Source: Methanomassiliicoccales archaeon LGM-RCC1 (GTDB taxonomy: Archaea > Thermoplasmatota > Thermoplasmata > Methanomassiliicoccales > Methanomethylophilaceae). Taken from it: a stretch of 64,000 nt of DNA. A model generated the notes under the pieces. That model was given only the letters and a program-made list of their open reading frames with translations, had not been told where the DNA came from and did not search any database. The DNA lies in NCBI GenBank assembly GCA_030168575.1, contig CP115555.1:1116001-1180000 (forward strand). The letters are read 5' to 3'. This document shows positions 26,436-34,977 of the stretch, in pieces; position 1 is the stretch's first letter, and every line of letters starts with the position of its first letter. Position numbers and translations under genes: made by a program.

Positions 26436-27227
26436 ATGGATTACCTAACTGAGATGATGGATTGCGTCCGTTCCAAGCATCCGCTCGTCCATCACATCAC
26501 CAACTATGTGACCGTAAACGACTGCGCGAACATCTGCATCTGCTCCGGGGGATCACCCGTGATGACAGATGAGATGAAGGACATCATCGACATGTCCAGT
26601 TTCGCCAATGCCGTTGTCCTGAACATGGGGACTCTCAACGTTCGCACAGTGGAATCCATGATGTATGCCGGAAAGATCGCCAAGGACAACAATGTCCCCG
26701 TCATCTTCGATCCTGTCGGAGCCGGTGCCACCAGATACCGCAACGAAGTTGCCGAGATGATCATCAAGAAGGTAAAGCCCGAAGTGATCAAAGGCAACTC
26801 CGGGGAGATCTCGTTCCTTGCAGGAATTCAGGGCGGAGTAAGAGGAGTCGATGCCGTGGGTAAATCAGACGTAGGCGAGCTGATCAGCTCTCTGGCCGAG
26901 AAGCTGGGCTGCATCGTCGCATCCACTGGTGAAGTGGATTACGTTTCCGACGGGAAAGAGGTGTATGAGCTGAAGAACGGCGACCCCATGCAGGGCAACG
27001 TATCCGGTACCGGCTGCATGCTCAGCTCCGTCATCGGATCATATGTCGGGGCCAACGGAGTCAAGAAGGAGTCCGTGATCTCGGCGATAACTGCATTCAA
27101 CGTTGCGGCGGAACACGCGGCAAAAGACTGCAAAGGTCCGGGTTCATTCAAGGTCGGGCTGTTCGATTCCCTTTTCAATCTCAGATCCGAGGATCTGCCG
27201 AAGGAAGCAAAGATCAGAAGGCTCTGA
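26436..27227 (+). CDS. thiM: hydroxyethylthiazole kinase
   Basis: Phosphorylates 4-methyl-5-(2-hydroxyethyl)thiazole, a salvage step to thiamine. The 263-residue ribokinase-like protein has the ThiM features 'HHITNYVTVNDCAN', 'SGGSPVMTDE', 'PVIFDPVGAGATRYR', 'VIKGNSGEI' and the anion-hole/catalytic 'NVSGTGCMLSS' (Cys). Its stop abuts the stop of the opposing pth2 gene with no gap. The other thiamine genes in the window (thiE, thiDN) are separate units. Confidence 0.96.
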   Translation: MDYLTEMMDCVRSKHPLVHHITNYVTVNDCANICICSGGSPVMTDEMKDIIDMSSFANAVVLNMGTLNVRTVESMMYAGKIAKDNNVPVIFDPVGAGATRYRNEVAEMIIKKVKPEVIKGNSGEISFLAGIQGGVRGVDAVGKSDVGELISSLAEKLGCIVASTGEVDYVSDGKEVYELKNGDPMQGNVSGTGCMLSSVIGSYVGANGVKKESVISAITAFNVAAEHAAKDCKGPGSFKVGLFDSLFNLRSEDLPKEAKIRRL

Positions 27228-27608
27228 TCACAGCATCTTGAGCTCGCCAGTGATCTTGTCGATTTCACTGGCGGGCGCAGGTCCGAGGCCCATGCAGGTG
27301 ACCGTTCCCGGGTCGACCTGAGTCCTTCCTGCATCGGTGATCACCGCGATATGGATCTTGTTGCTGCTGGCGATCATCCTGTACTTGTCCAGTTCCTCCA
27401 TCGAATCCACCTTGAGGACGATCTTGGGCTGGCCGCATCTGTACCATGCATCGAAGGATTTCTTGTCCTTCTTCTCAGTGAAAAGCGCGCATTCGACAGC
27501 GGCATGCCCAACCTGAGCGGCGATCTTGCCCTTGCCCATCTTGAGGTCGTTCCTTACGAGCACGACGAGCTTATACTCCCCTGTAGGTCTGAACAGTCCG
27601 AATGCCAT
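27228..27608 (-). CDS. pth2: peptidyl-tRNA hydrolase, archaeal/eukaryotic type
   Basis: Releases peptides from prematurely dissociated peptidyl-tRNA. The 126-residue protein has the Pth2 signature 'KLVVLVRNDLKMGKGKIAAQVGHAAVECAL', 'GQPKIVLKV' and 'ITDAGRTQVDPGTVTCMGLGPAP'. A minus-strand TATA-like TTTTTTATAGG about 25 bases upstream of the start suggests a leaderless message. Confidence 0.97.
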   Translation of the reverse strand: MAFGLFRPTGEYKLVVLVRNDLKMGKGKIAAQVGHAAVECALFTEKKDKKSFDAWYRCGQPKIVLKVDSMEELDKYRMIASSNKIHIAVITDAGRTQVDPGTVTCMGLGPAPASEIDKITGELKML

Positions 27609-27654
27609 GGAGGAAGCGACATAATCGGCCTATAAAAAAGGTGGTCTGATTGTT

Positions 27655-28950
27655 TCACACGACCTCTAATCCGTAGCGTCCGTGGATCTCCTCGCCGTTG
27701 TAGTAGAGGATCCTTCCATTGTCGGAGATGTCGTAGTAAGGCCTGAGCTCTCCGAGCCCCAGGTCAGAGCTGGTGTCGGCCACGATGTACAGGCTGTAGA
27801 CTCCCCTGACCCCTTTGGCGTAAGCAGATATGGGGCTGTCGGTGAGATCGACATCCACAGCGGCGATCGTGGTCTCCGGCAGGAACAGCAGGCCAACATC
27901 CCTGCCCTCCCTCTTCATGATGGAGCAGTACAGGATGGCCCTGTCCTCGTCATCGCCGCATCCCCAGAGCAGGGTCTCCGTCGGGTATGCCCAGTAGTCG
28001 TTGACACGGTAGTTGAAGCTGTCGAACACGTTGGGGAAGCAGTTCTGCACGAAAGAGAGGACGAAGTCCGCATATTTGGCCTGCGAATCCCTGTAGTTCT
28101 TGTTGAACAGCGATCTCAGCTGATCGTTCAGGGTTTCCACGGAGAGGCTATCGACCACGTACTTCGTCATCGAGGTCTTCGACTGTTCGTCCAGCCTGAT
28201 GCTGAGGTCCACGTTGAGGCAGTTCTTCACCTCATCGGAAGACATGGTGTACTCGAAGGAATTGACGGTGCCGTCGTATTCCCAAGAGTAGGTTGTCGTG
28301 TACTTCCCATAGTACACTCCCTTGCCGATGAACACATCGTAATCTCCGGATTCGCCATAGCAGTCGGCAGTGATCCAGAATCTCCCTATGGAGACGTTGT
28401 CCCATGTCACGCTGTAGATGTTGTCGGAATCGGCGATGTCCTTGGTGACCTTCTGGTAGAATGGATTCTTGGCGTTCGTATGGTTGTAGGCATCCGTTTG
28501 GACGACCCATATTATCTTGTTGTATTTGCCCACGTACTTATCGCTGAGGCTGATGGTGAGCTTGAGCTCGGGGTCGTAGGTGGGCAGGAGGTTAAGGTCG
28601 TAGTTCGCGAAGTCGCCGGTCAGGTCGATGTAACCGTTGGTCTTGATGTCCACTATGATTCCTTCCGCCACCGGTTCGGGTTCAGGCTGCATGTGAGTCT
28701 CATAGTAGTCGAATGCCACGAGAGCGCCTGCAAACACCAAAACGAACAGGATGATCGACATGGTGATCCTGACCTTGGGGCTCTTCATGTCTATGTTGGT
28801 CCTGGTCTGGATGGTCTCCATGATCGGGCCGAGGTCATCCTTGTATTGTCTGAGGTCCTGACCGCAGAAAGGACAGTTGTCATGGTCGCCGAGGAACTCG
28901 TTACCGCAGAAAGGGCAGAATCCCTTGTCGGTGTGCTTGTTTGCGGCCAT
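27655..28950 (-). CDS. zinc-ribbon membrane protein with outer transglutaminase-like domain
   Basis: A 431-residue protein. Residues 12-31 hold two CxxC pairs (CPFC...CPFC) forming a cytoplasmic zinc ribbon. A single transmembrane helix follows (about 64-84), and about 340 residues should lie outside. The C-terminal part resembles a transglutaminase-like domain ('PTETLLWGCGDDEDRAILYCSIMKREGRDV'), but the usual catalytic Cys position before 'EDRA' is Asp, and a Cys sits three residues earlier. Function unknown. It could sense or bind envelope peptides and signal inward through the ribbon. Confidence 0.65.
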   Translation of the reverse strand: MAANKHTDKGFCPFCGNEFLGDHDNCPFCGQDLRQYKDDLGPIMETIQTRTNIDMKSPKVRITMSIILFVLVFAGALVAFDYYETHMQPEPEPVAEGIIVDIKTNGYIDLTGDFANYDLNLLPTYDPELKLTISLSDKYVGKYNKIIWVVQTDAYNHTNAKNPFYQKVTKDIADSDNIYSVTWDNVSIGRFWITADCYGESGDYDVFIGKGVYYGKYTTTYSWEYDGTVNSFEYTMSSDEVKNCLNVDLSIRLDEQSKTSMTKYVVDSLSVETLNDQLRSLFNKNYRDSQAKYADFVLSFVQNCFPNVFDSFNYRVNDYWAYPTETLLWGCGDDEDRAILYCSIMKREGRDVGLLFLPETTIAAVDVDLTDSPISAYAKGVRGVYSLYIVADTSSDLGLGELRPYYDISDNGRILYYNGEEIHGRYGLEVV

Positions 28951-29029
28951 GCATGTTCACGCTCCTAGTGGCTTCGAGACCTGACGGTGTAATAATACTA
29001 TGCGCTGGTCTGTCGGAATGTGTGCAAGA

Positions 29030-31498
29030 TCAGTAGAAGTTCTTCTCTTCCACCGTGATGTGGGTTTCCACTCCGGGCTCGAGGATGATGATGAAGGAGT
29101 TGTCGTTGTCCAGCTCCACAGCCTTGCCGTTGACCTTGACCACGACGTTCTTGTCGCCTACGATCTTCATCGGACCGATCTTCTTCGCATCTCCGGGAAC
29201 CACGAGCTCACCCTCGATGAGCTGGTCGCCGTAAAGCAGCGGGCCGTTGTCCAGGTAGATCGTCCTGGTCTCAACGGGGATCTCGTTGATGCTCATGTCC
29301 CTGAAGTTGGTGCTGTTGCAGAAACGGCTGGGGAGGATCTTGTCCTTCTCGCTCTCATCGTTGCTGGCGATATAGTAGCCGTCCTTGGCTGTGACCTTAA
29401 TCGCATTGTTGGCCGAGACGTACAATCCTCCGGTCAGCTCCATGTAGCTCTCCGAGCTCCTGTACTTCTCGTTCTCCTTAAGAGCGGAGCTTGTGTCCAG
29501 AACTATGGCCTTCTCCGAGCAGTAGAGGGAGAATGTGCAATCCATCTCCGTCAGGTCGGAGACGTCGAAAAGGGGGACCAGGTTCAGGTCCGAATTCATC
29601 GTGATGCTGTACTCTCCGTTGTCCGCAGGGGACATCAGGAATGCCATCCCGTTCCTCACGTAACCGATATCTGTCGGATCGTCGAGGACCAGGGAGAGCG
29701 TATCTCCGGCCTGGGCGCTGTACGGGTAGGTGAGCTCGTTGCCGTCCTCGTCGTACACAGTGTACTCGAGCGAGCTGTCGACAGTGAGTTCGAACGTCTC
29801 TGCGCTGAGATCCGAACCGGTTCCTGTCGCTCCGAACACCAATATGGCTGAGAGCATCACCATGAACACGGCCGCGGTGATGTACCTGACCGATCTCGTG
29901 GACTGTGTGCTGTCCTTCTTGCTGCGGTTGAGCAGGGCTGTCTTGACAGATGATGTGCGTTTCTTCGCGGAAGGCGCAGGGGACAGGTTCTCGATCATGA
30001 CTCCCTTCACGGGTTTCATGCTGAGTGCGGGGTAGATCTCCTTGAACGAGATGTTCTCGTTCGTCGCGCTCTCCTCCGAGCTCCTGACGAATATTCCGCT
30101 GCTGGCCATCTCCAGTCCCTGGTGGGCCATTCCCTTGATGAATGTCATCGCCTGCGACATCTCCGAGTTAGGGTCCCTGCTGGAGATTCCTATCGTCAGG
30201 GGGTAGACGGAAACGATGTTCAGTGAAAGTCCGATCGCCTGGGCTATGTCCGACATCTTTCCGAAGTAGGTGTCGAAGCTGCCCTGCACATCCATGGATC
30301 CGGATGCCCTCATGTACTTGGCTCCCAGGACGACCATGGTGTACTCGGAATCGAATCCGTACATCTTCAGAAGGGCCAATGTGTACAGCAACTGGCCTTC
30401 CATGAATCCGCCCTCCTTGTCCTTGATCTTGTCCAGGACCTCGTCCATCTCGGATCTGTCGTAGGAGATCGGGCGGGATTTCTTGAGCAGTATCGAGCAT
30501 GCGAGCCCGTAGTATGCTGAACCTGATTCGGAGTAGAAGACTGAGATGACTCCCTCCTCAACCATCCTGAGCAGGTTCGAAGTGATGGTCGACCTTGGGG
30601 AGTCGACCTTGGTGACTATGTCCGTGATGCACAGGGGCCTCTCGTAGATGGCGTTGATGATATCGATCTGGACGTCGCTGGTCATCAGACCGGCCGATCC
30701 GTCAACGTCGACCATGAGGAAGCGATCGGTATCCTTGTGGTGGAGGCTGGTGTTCATGTAGGGCTCTTCCACCTTCTCTGTGCGGTCCATGGTGACCTTG
30801 ATCATGTTGTCTGCGCCGTTGAAGGGCTCTGTGCTGACGATCTTGTAGGTCCTTCCAGTGGAGTTCTCGATGAGCCTGATGACGAATTCCATCAGGATCT
30901 TGGATTTGTCCATGATGTTCTCGTCGCCGGTGACCACCAGGGTCAGAGGGGAGAACGAGAATACGGAGAAACTGTGGCCTGTGATCCTGGAGAAGATGTC
31001 CCTGACGTTCATCACGGCATCCTCCATTCCGGCCTTCTCCATCTCGATGGAGTCCGCCAGGGCGTCGGCGTACTTCATCTTGAGAGGGTCGATGTCCACA
31101 CCGATCTCGGACATGTAGCAGTCCAGCATATTGGACAGTGTGGAGAGTCCCTTGTAGTTCTTGAGCGGATCGACGAATGTCTTCTGAGATACGTTCCTGA
31201 GCCTGTCGTTGGTCTCCGTGGAACTGGCCAGGACCTTAGCGTTGGTGGAGTAGTAGACGGTCTTCTTGTCGGACTCCGGTTTGGTCCTGTCGATTATCCC
31301 GTTCTCGGCCATCTTGTCGATGATGAAGTGCAGAGACGATGAGCTCAGATTGAGCTCCGATGTGAGATCGCTCGGTCTCTTCATTCCCTGGAGCAGGCTG
31401 TTGTAGACTGCTATCTGCAGGGGATCCGTGAGGGGAACGACACCTTTGTCGGTCAGTAGGATGCAGAAATTGCGTAGATACTCATCCTGTGCGCCCAT
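29030..31498 (-). CDS. membrane-anchored tandem winged-helix regulator with outer domain
   Basis: An 822-residue protein. Its N-terminal two thirds repeat the layout of the soluble regulator at 17059: winged helix ('RPSDLTSELNLSSSSLHFIIDKMAENGII'), an unassigned domain, a second winged helix ('CITDIVTKVDSPRSTITSNLLRMVEEGVI'), and a second unassigned domain. A transmembrane helix ('YITAAVFMVMLSAILVFGA', about 540-560) and an outer region of about 260 residues follow. It could therefore read an outside signal and act directly on DNA at the membrane. A minus-strand TATA-like TTAAAATATA about 25 bases upstream implies a leaderless message. Confidence 0.7.
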   Translation of the reverse strand: MGAQDEYLRNFCILLTDKGVVPLTDPLQIAVYNSLLQGMKRPSDLTSELNLSSSSLHFIIDKMAENGIIDRTKPESDKKTVYYSTNAKVLASSTETNDRLRNVSQKTFVDPLKNYKGLSTLSNMLDCYMSEIGVDIDPLKMKYADALADSIEMEKAGMEDAVMNVRDIFSRITGHSFSVFSFSPLTLVVTGDENIMDKSKILMEFVIRLIENSTGRTYKIVSTEPFNGADNMIKVTMDRTEKVEEPYMNTSLHHKDTDRFLMVDVDGSAGLMTSDVQIDIINAIYERPLCITDIVTKVDSPRSTITSNLLRMVEEGVISVFYSESGSAYYGLACSILLKKSRPISYDRSEMDEVLDKIKDKEGGFMEGQLLYTLALLKMYGFDSEYTMVVLGAKYMRASGSMDVQGSFDTYFGKMSDIAQAIGLSLNIVSVYPLTIGISSRDPNSEMSQAMTFIKGMAHQGLEMASSGIFVRSSEESATNENISFKEIYPALSMKPVKGVMIENLSPAPSAKKRTSSVKTALLNRSKKDSTQSTRSVRYITAAVFMVMLSAILVFGATGTGSDLSAETFELTVDSSLEYTVYDEDGNELTYPYSAQAGDTLSLVLDDPTDIGYVRNGMAFLMSPADNGEYSITMNSDLNLVPLFDVSDLTEMDCTFSLYCSEKAIVLDTSSALKENEKYRSSESYMELTGGLYVSANNAIKVTAKDGYYIASNDESEKDKILPSRFCNSTNFRDMSINEIPVETRTIYLDNGPLLYGDQLIEGELVVPGDAKKIGPMKIVGDKNVVVKVNGKAVELDNDNSFIIILEPGVETHITVEEKNFY

Positions 31499-31560
31499 GA
31501 TAGGGGTATTTTTTTAATTATATTTTAAGAGCACCCCAGTTTGTACGGACGATGTGCGAA

Positions 31561-32184
31561 TCAAAGCTTAGCTTTGATTATGAGGTCCCTGAGGTCGTGA
31601 GCCGCTTTGACCACATCATCCTGGCTGACCACAGCGGACACCACGGCGGCGCAGTCTGCACCAGCCCTGATGACGTCCTGGATGTTGCCTTTGTTGATAC
31701 CGCCGATGGCCACGATCGGGATGTCGACGGCCTGTCTGATCCTGTAGATTGCATCAAGTCCGAGACCTTGGGTCGCATCAGGTTTCGTAGAGGTGTTGAA
31801 GATGGATCCGACACCGACGTAGGCGGCCCCTCCGTTGTAGGCTTTTATCGCTTCATCGACGGTCGTGACGGAGATGCCGATGAGCATCCTACCGCCCACG
31901 ATCTCCGATGCCTTCTCCAGAGGCATATCCGACTGTCCCAGATGTATGCCGTCTGCCTCTGATTCCACAGCGACTTCCACGTTGTCGTTGACGAAGAAAT
32001 ATCTGCTGTAGTCGTCAGCGATCTCCTTGATTTTGAGGGCGTCCCTGAGCATGTCCTCCTTTGTCGAATCCTTCATCCTCAGCTGCACAACATCGGCACC
32101 GCCCTCATAGGCGAGCCTTGCGATCTCGACATTAGAGCGTCCTTTGGAGAGAGATTCATCGGTCACGACATACAGGTCGAACAT
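31561..32184 (-). CDS. thiE: thiamine-phosphate synthase
   Basis: Joins hydroxymethylpyrimidine diphosphate and thiazole phosphate to make thiamine phosphate. The 207-residue TIM barrel shows 'VVQLRMKDST', 'FFVNDNVEVAVESEADGIHLGQSDMP' and the phosphate loop 'VAIGGINKGNI'. The Met at 32184 (MFDLYVVTDE) is chosen; nine further in-frame residues are unlike the family. ThiN in the thiDN fusion is an alternative thiamine-phosphate synthase in many archaea, so this genome seems to carry both. Confidence 0.94.
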   Translation of the reverse strand: MFDLYVVTDESLSKGRSNVEIARLAYEGGADVVQLRMKDSTKEDMLRDALKIKEIADDYSRYFFVNDNVEVAVESEADGIHLGQSDMPLEKASEIVGGRMLIGISVTTVDEAIKAYNGGAAYVGVGSIFNTSTKPDATQGLGLDAIYRIRQAVDIPIVAIGGINKGNIQDVIRAGADCAAVVSAVVSQDDVVKAAHDLRDLIIKAKL

Positions 32185-32307
32185 GGCATGTCTATCCCCG
32201 GTGTCATACATAACTGATTCGGGCTCGATTCCCTCTCTTTTTTATTCTACTTAATAGAAAAGGCATAGGACTTTTATACAGGGTTTTGAATCGGTTGCTT
32301 GGTTAAA

Positions 32308-33231
32308 ATGGCTGGCGATAAGACTGTCAGAAAAGATAGGGACCCGATCATGTTGGTCTGTGGTGTCATCTTCTTGGTTGCAGCCGTCGTTGTCATCGGA
32401 TGCTTCGTGTCCGATGAATGGTTCCCCAGTGGGGAAAAGACGGCATCGAATGGAGACAAAGTGACTGTGGAGTACACAGGAACATTCTATGACGAGTACG
32501 GAGGAACCTATGCCGTCGTATTCGACACCAACGTTTCCAGCATCGGTAACGACACGAACATCGCCAAATCCAACGACTTCACGGCGAAGACCTCCTATTC
32601 ACCTCTCGAGTTCACAATCGGTAAAGGAACGATGCTGAAGGCATTCGAGGAATCCGTCATCGGCCACAAGGTCGGCGACAAGTACAAGATCGAGCTCACC
32701 GCAGCCCAGGGATACATCGGAGCATCCACAGAAGGATACCTCAACACCTCCGGCAATGTGATGTCCACAACCGTCACCATGACCAAGACGGACTTCGCAG
32801 CCGCATACTCCGACGTGACCCTCAAGGACAACGGAGAGGTCAAGTTCGTTTCCAAGTACAAGTGGGACGCATACGCCTCCTACACCGACATGGGCAACGC
32901 TGTCCTGATCACTTACGTCCCCGAGGCAGGAGAGACCTACGAGGTCTACAAGTCCGGAGACACCGTCGTCAACTACAAGGTCAAGACCGTCTCCAGCGGA
33001 AAGATCACCTACGACATAGAGATCAAGAACCCTGTGAAGGTCGGTTCAACCGAGATTCAGATGATCAAGCTCGACCTCGGAACCAAGACAATCTACATCA
33101 CTAACATCGATGGTTCCGACATCATCTACAAAGAAGGAGCAGAGCGTGTCAACCAGCCTCTGTTCTTCGAGATCAAAGTTTTGACCATCGAGTGGGAACA
33201 GTCATCCCCCCGGGCATTAGCCCGGGGGTAA
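32308..33231 (+). CDS. membrane-anchored FKBP-type peptidyl-prolyl isomerase
   Basis: A 307-residue protein with an N-terminal transmembrane anchor (about 16-36) and an outward FKBP domain: 'GDKVTVEYTGTF', 'FDTN', 'LEFTIGKGTMLKAFEESVIGHKVGDKYKIELTAAQGY', followed by an insert and extension of about 150 residues. Family members accelerate proline isomerisation, so this one may fold envelope proteins. The last residues (PRALARG) are encoded by a perfect GC hairpin and the stop TAA comes directly after it. ATG 32308 lies about 30 bases after a TATA-like CTTTTATACA. Confidence 0.85.
   Translation: MAGDKTVRKDRDPIMLVCGVIFLVAAVVVIGCFVSDEWFPSGEKTASNGDKVTVEYTGTFYDEYGGTYAVVFDTNVSSIGNDTNIAKSNDFTAKTSYSPLEFTIGKGTMLKAFEESVIGHKVGDKYKIELTAAQGYIGASTEGYLNTSGNVMSTTVTMTKTDFAAAYSDVTLKDNGEVKFVSKYKWDAYASYTDMGNAVLITYVPEAGETYEVYKSGDTVVNYKVKTVSSGKITYDIEIKNPVKVGSTEIQMIKLDLGTKTIYITNIDGSDIIYKEGAERVNQPLFFEIKVLTIEWEQSSPRALARG
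33207..33229 (+). terminator. hairpin embedded in the FKBP stop region
   Basis: CCCCCGGGC-ATTA-GCCCGGGGG spans the last codons and ends at the TAA stop. There is no T run, so it may stabilise the 3' end or act with FttA rather than as an intrinsic terminator. Confidence 0.45.
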
Positions 33232-33369
33232 CCAATCCTCTTACGACCTGAGGTCGGATCAATTCTATCATCGATTCTTGAATCAATTCCACTGCATCCG
33301 TGCGTTGGTCGCAGTCCGAGAAATATATTCGCAACGGCTGTCTGCAGATGAATTTCATCTTCTGCATGT

Positions 33370-34107
33370 TCAGTAGAGCTTCTTCCTGATCACGTAATGG
33401 CAGATTGCATAGAACGATACGATGTATATCATGATCACAAGGATCGAGATTCCATCCATCGGCAGGCAGTTCGCCGCTTCACGCATGACCGTGGTGGTGT
33501 GCGTCAACGGAAGTGCCCAGATTATCGAGGATATGATGTCCGGAAGTGCGCTCACATCGAACAGGGTGCCGCACATGAACGACATCGGGAGGATGATCAG
33601 GCTGTTGAACATCATCAATGTGGGGGTAGAGTCAGCCAGCAATCCAGCGGCCACTCCGAGCAATGAGAACATTACGCTCGAAAGGATCATCGTCAGGATC
33701 AGTTCCGCAGTTATGTGCAGCCCGGATGTAAGCAGCATTCCAAGGCAGATGATTATGACCCCACCGATGAGTCCCCTTATGATCCCCATCAGGCATTTAC
33801 CGAAGATTATCGAAGGGGTATGCATAGGGCAGAGAATGAGCTCGTCGAAGCTGGTATGGAAGAGCCTCTGGATGACTATCTTCTGCGATGAGGAAGAGAA
33901 TCCTGAGTTCATGGAGGATATCGCGACGATACCAGGTATGACATACGCGATGTATCCCGAGTCGCCTGCGCGCATACCGTAACCGAAGGCGATGAGATAT
34001 AGCAACGGACCCACCAGAGTGGAGACCAGGGTCTGAATCGCATTGTGCTTCATGTAGACCAGGTCACCGTACGCCACTCTGAAGATCTCGGAGAAAATGT
34101 TGTACAT
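33370..34107 (-). CDS. ABC-2 type exporter permease
   Basis: A 245-residue membrane protein with about six transmembrane helices in the ABC-2 arrangement ('YIAYVIPGIVAISSMNSGF', 'MFNSLIILPMSFMCGTLFDVSALP', 'LPLTHTTTVMREA'). It pairs with the ATPase gene immediately upstream, whose stop shares a base with this start (TGATG). The substrate is unknown; relatives export drugs, lipids or polysaccharides. Confidence 0.88.
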   Translation of the reverse strand: MYNIFSEIFRVAYGDLVYMKHNAIQTLVSTLVGPLLYLIAFGYGMRAGDSGYIAYVIPGIVAISSMNSGFSSSSQKIVIQRLFHTSFDELILCPMHTPSIIFGKCLMGIIRGLIGGVIIICLGMLLTSGLHITAELILTMILSSVMFSLLGVAAGLLADSTPTLMMFNSLIILPMSFMCGTLFDVSALPDIISSIIWALPLTHTTTVMREAANCLPMDGISILVIMIYIVSFYAICHYVIRKKLY

Positions 34108-34970
34108 CACATCCTCCTCCCGGTAAGCTCCAGGAAGACATCCTCAAGGTTGGTGCGGCGTATCGATATGCTGCAGTCCGGCGGGATATCGAGAGAGGCA
34201 TTCTTGGCGTGGGCCAGGTCCTGGAAGTAGCTGGTGTTCTCGTTTCCTTCGGGATCGACGGTGACCAGCGTGAAGTTTCCTACCTTTTCCTTAAGCTCCT
34301 TGGGTGTTCCCTCGGCTATGATCTTCCCCTTGTTGATGATCCCGATACGGTCGCACAGCGATTCCGCCTCGAAGATGTAATGGGTTGTCAGGAATATGGT
34401 GGTGCCCGTCTTGTTGATGTTGCGTATGAGCTTCCACAGCATGTTCCTAGACTGTGTGTCCAAGCCGGTCGTGGGCTCGTCCATGAAGAGTACCTTCGGG
34501 GTATGGATGAGCGAGCAGACGATGGCAACCCTCTTCTTCCAGCCTCCGGACAGGTGCATGACCTTCTTGTTCATGTATTCATGGAGCTCCATCTGGTCGG
34601 CCAGCTCGTTCATGCGCCTGTGAGATTCCTTCCAGGACAGGTTCTCCATGAGTGCGTGATGGATGATGTTCTCCTTGACGGTGAGGTCCTTGTCCAGACT
34701 GTGCTGCTGCTGTATGATCCCCAGCAGCTTTCTGGCCTCGATGAAATCGGAGTGGGTGTCGTGCCCGCCGATCCATACCTGCCCCTCGTCGGGAACGTCG
34801 ATGGTCGTGAGCATGCGGACCGTGGTAGTCTTACCGGCACCGTTGGGTCCGAGGAATCCGTAGATCTCCCCTTCCTTAATGTCAAGGTCGATCCCGTCGA
34901 CTGCCGTGAACTTCCCGAATCTCTTGACAAGCCCGCTGCAGCGGATAATGGAGTCGTCATCCGTATCCAT
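34107..34970 (-). CDS. ABC exporter ATPase (DrrA/NatA-like)
   Basis: A 287-residue ABC ATPase. Walker A GPNGAGKTT, Q-loop 'IIQQQHSLD', signature LSGG(W), Walker B 'VLFMDEPTTGLD' and the switch 'LTTHYIFEAE' are all present. The C-terminal extension ('SISIRRTNLEDVFLELTGRR') is typical of daunorubicin-resistance and Nod-factor type exporters. It starts 7 bases after the thiDN stop and ends on the permease start, so the three genes look like one operon. Confidence 0.92.
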   Translation of the reverse strand: MDTDDDSIIRCSGLVKRFGKFTAVDGIDLDIKEGEIYGFLGPNGAGKTTTVRMLTTIDVPDEGQVWIGGHDTHSDFIEARKLLGIIQQQHSLDKDLTVKENIIHHALMENLSWKESHRRMNELADQMELHEYMNKKVMHLSGGWKKRVAIVCSLIHTPKVLFMDEPTTGLDTQSRNMLWKLIRNINKTGTTIFLTTHYIFEAESLCDRIGIINKGKIIAEGTPKELKEKVGNFTLVTVDPEGNENTSYFQDLAHAKNASLDIPPDCSISIRRTNLEDVFLELTGRRM

Positions 34971-34977
34971 GATGTCC

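Noticed and set aside
26338-26436. TPP riboswitch upstream of thiM (also looked for at thiE and thiDN)
   Set aside because: Leaders are too short and no THI-box core such as CTGAGA with its partner stem is visible.
27682-28968. Long plus-strand ORF antisense to the zinc-ribbon protein
   Set aside because: Val/Asp/Gly-rich shadow frame; the opposite strand has a zinc ribbon, membrane helix and promoter.
33232-33369. Short palindromes (for example CGACCTGAGGTCG) in the gap after the FKBP gene
   Set aside because: They lie between convergent genes and are most simply 3'-end hairpins; no repeat or regulatory partner found.
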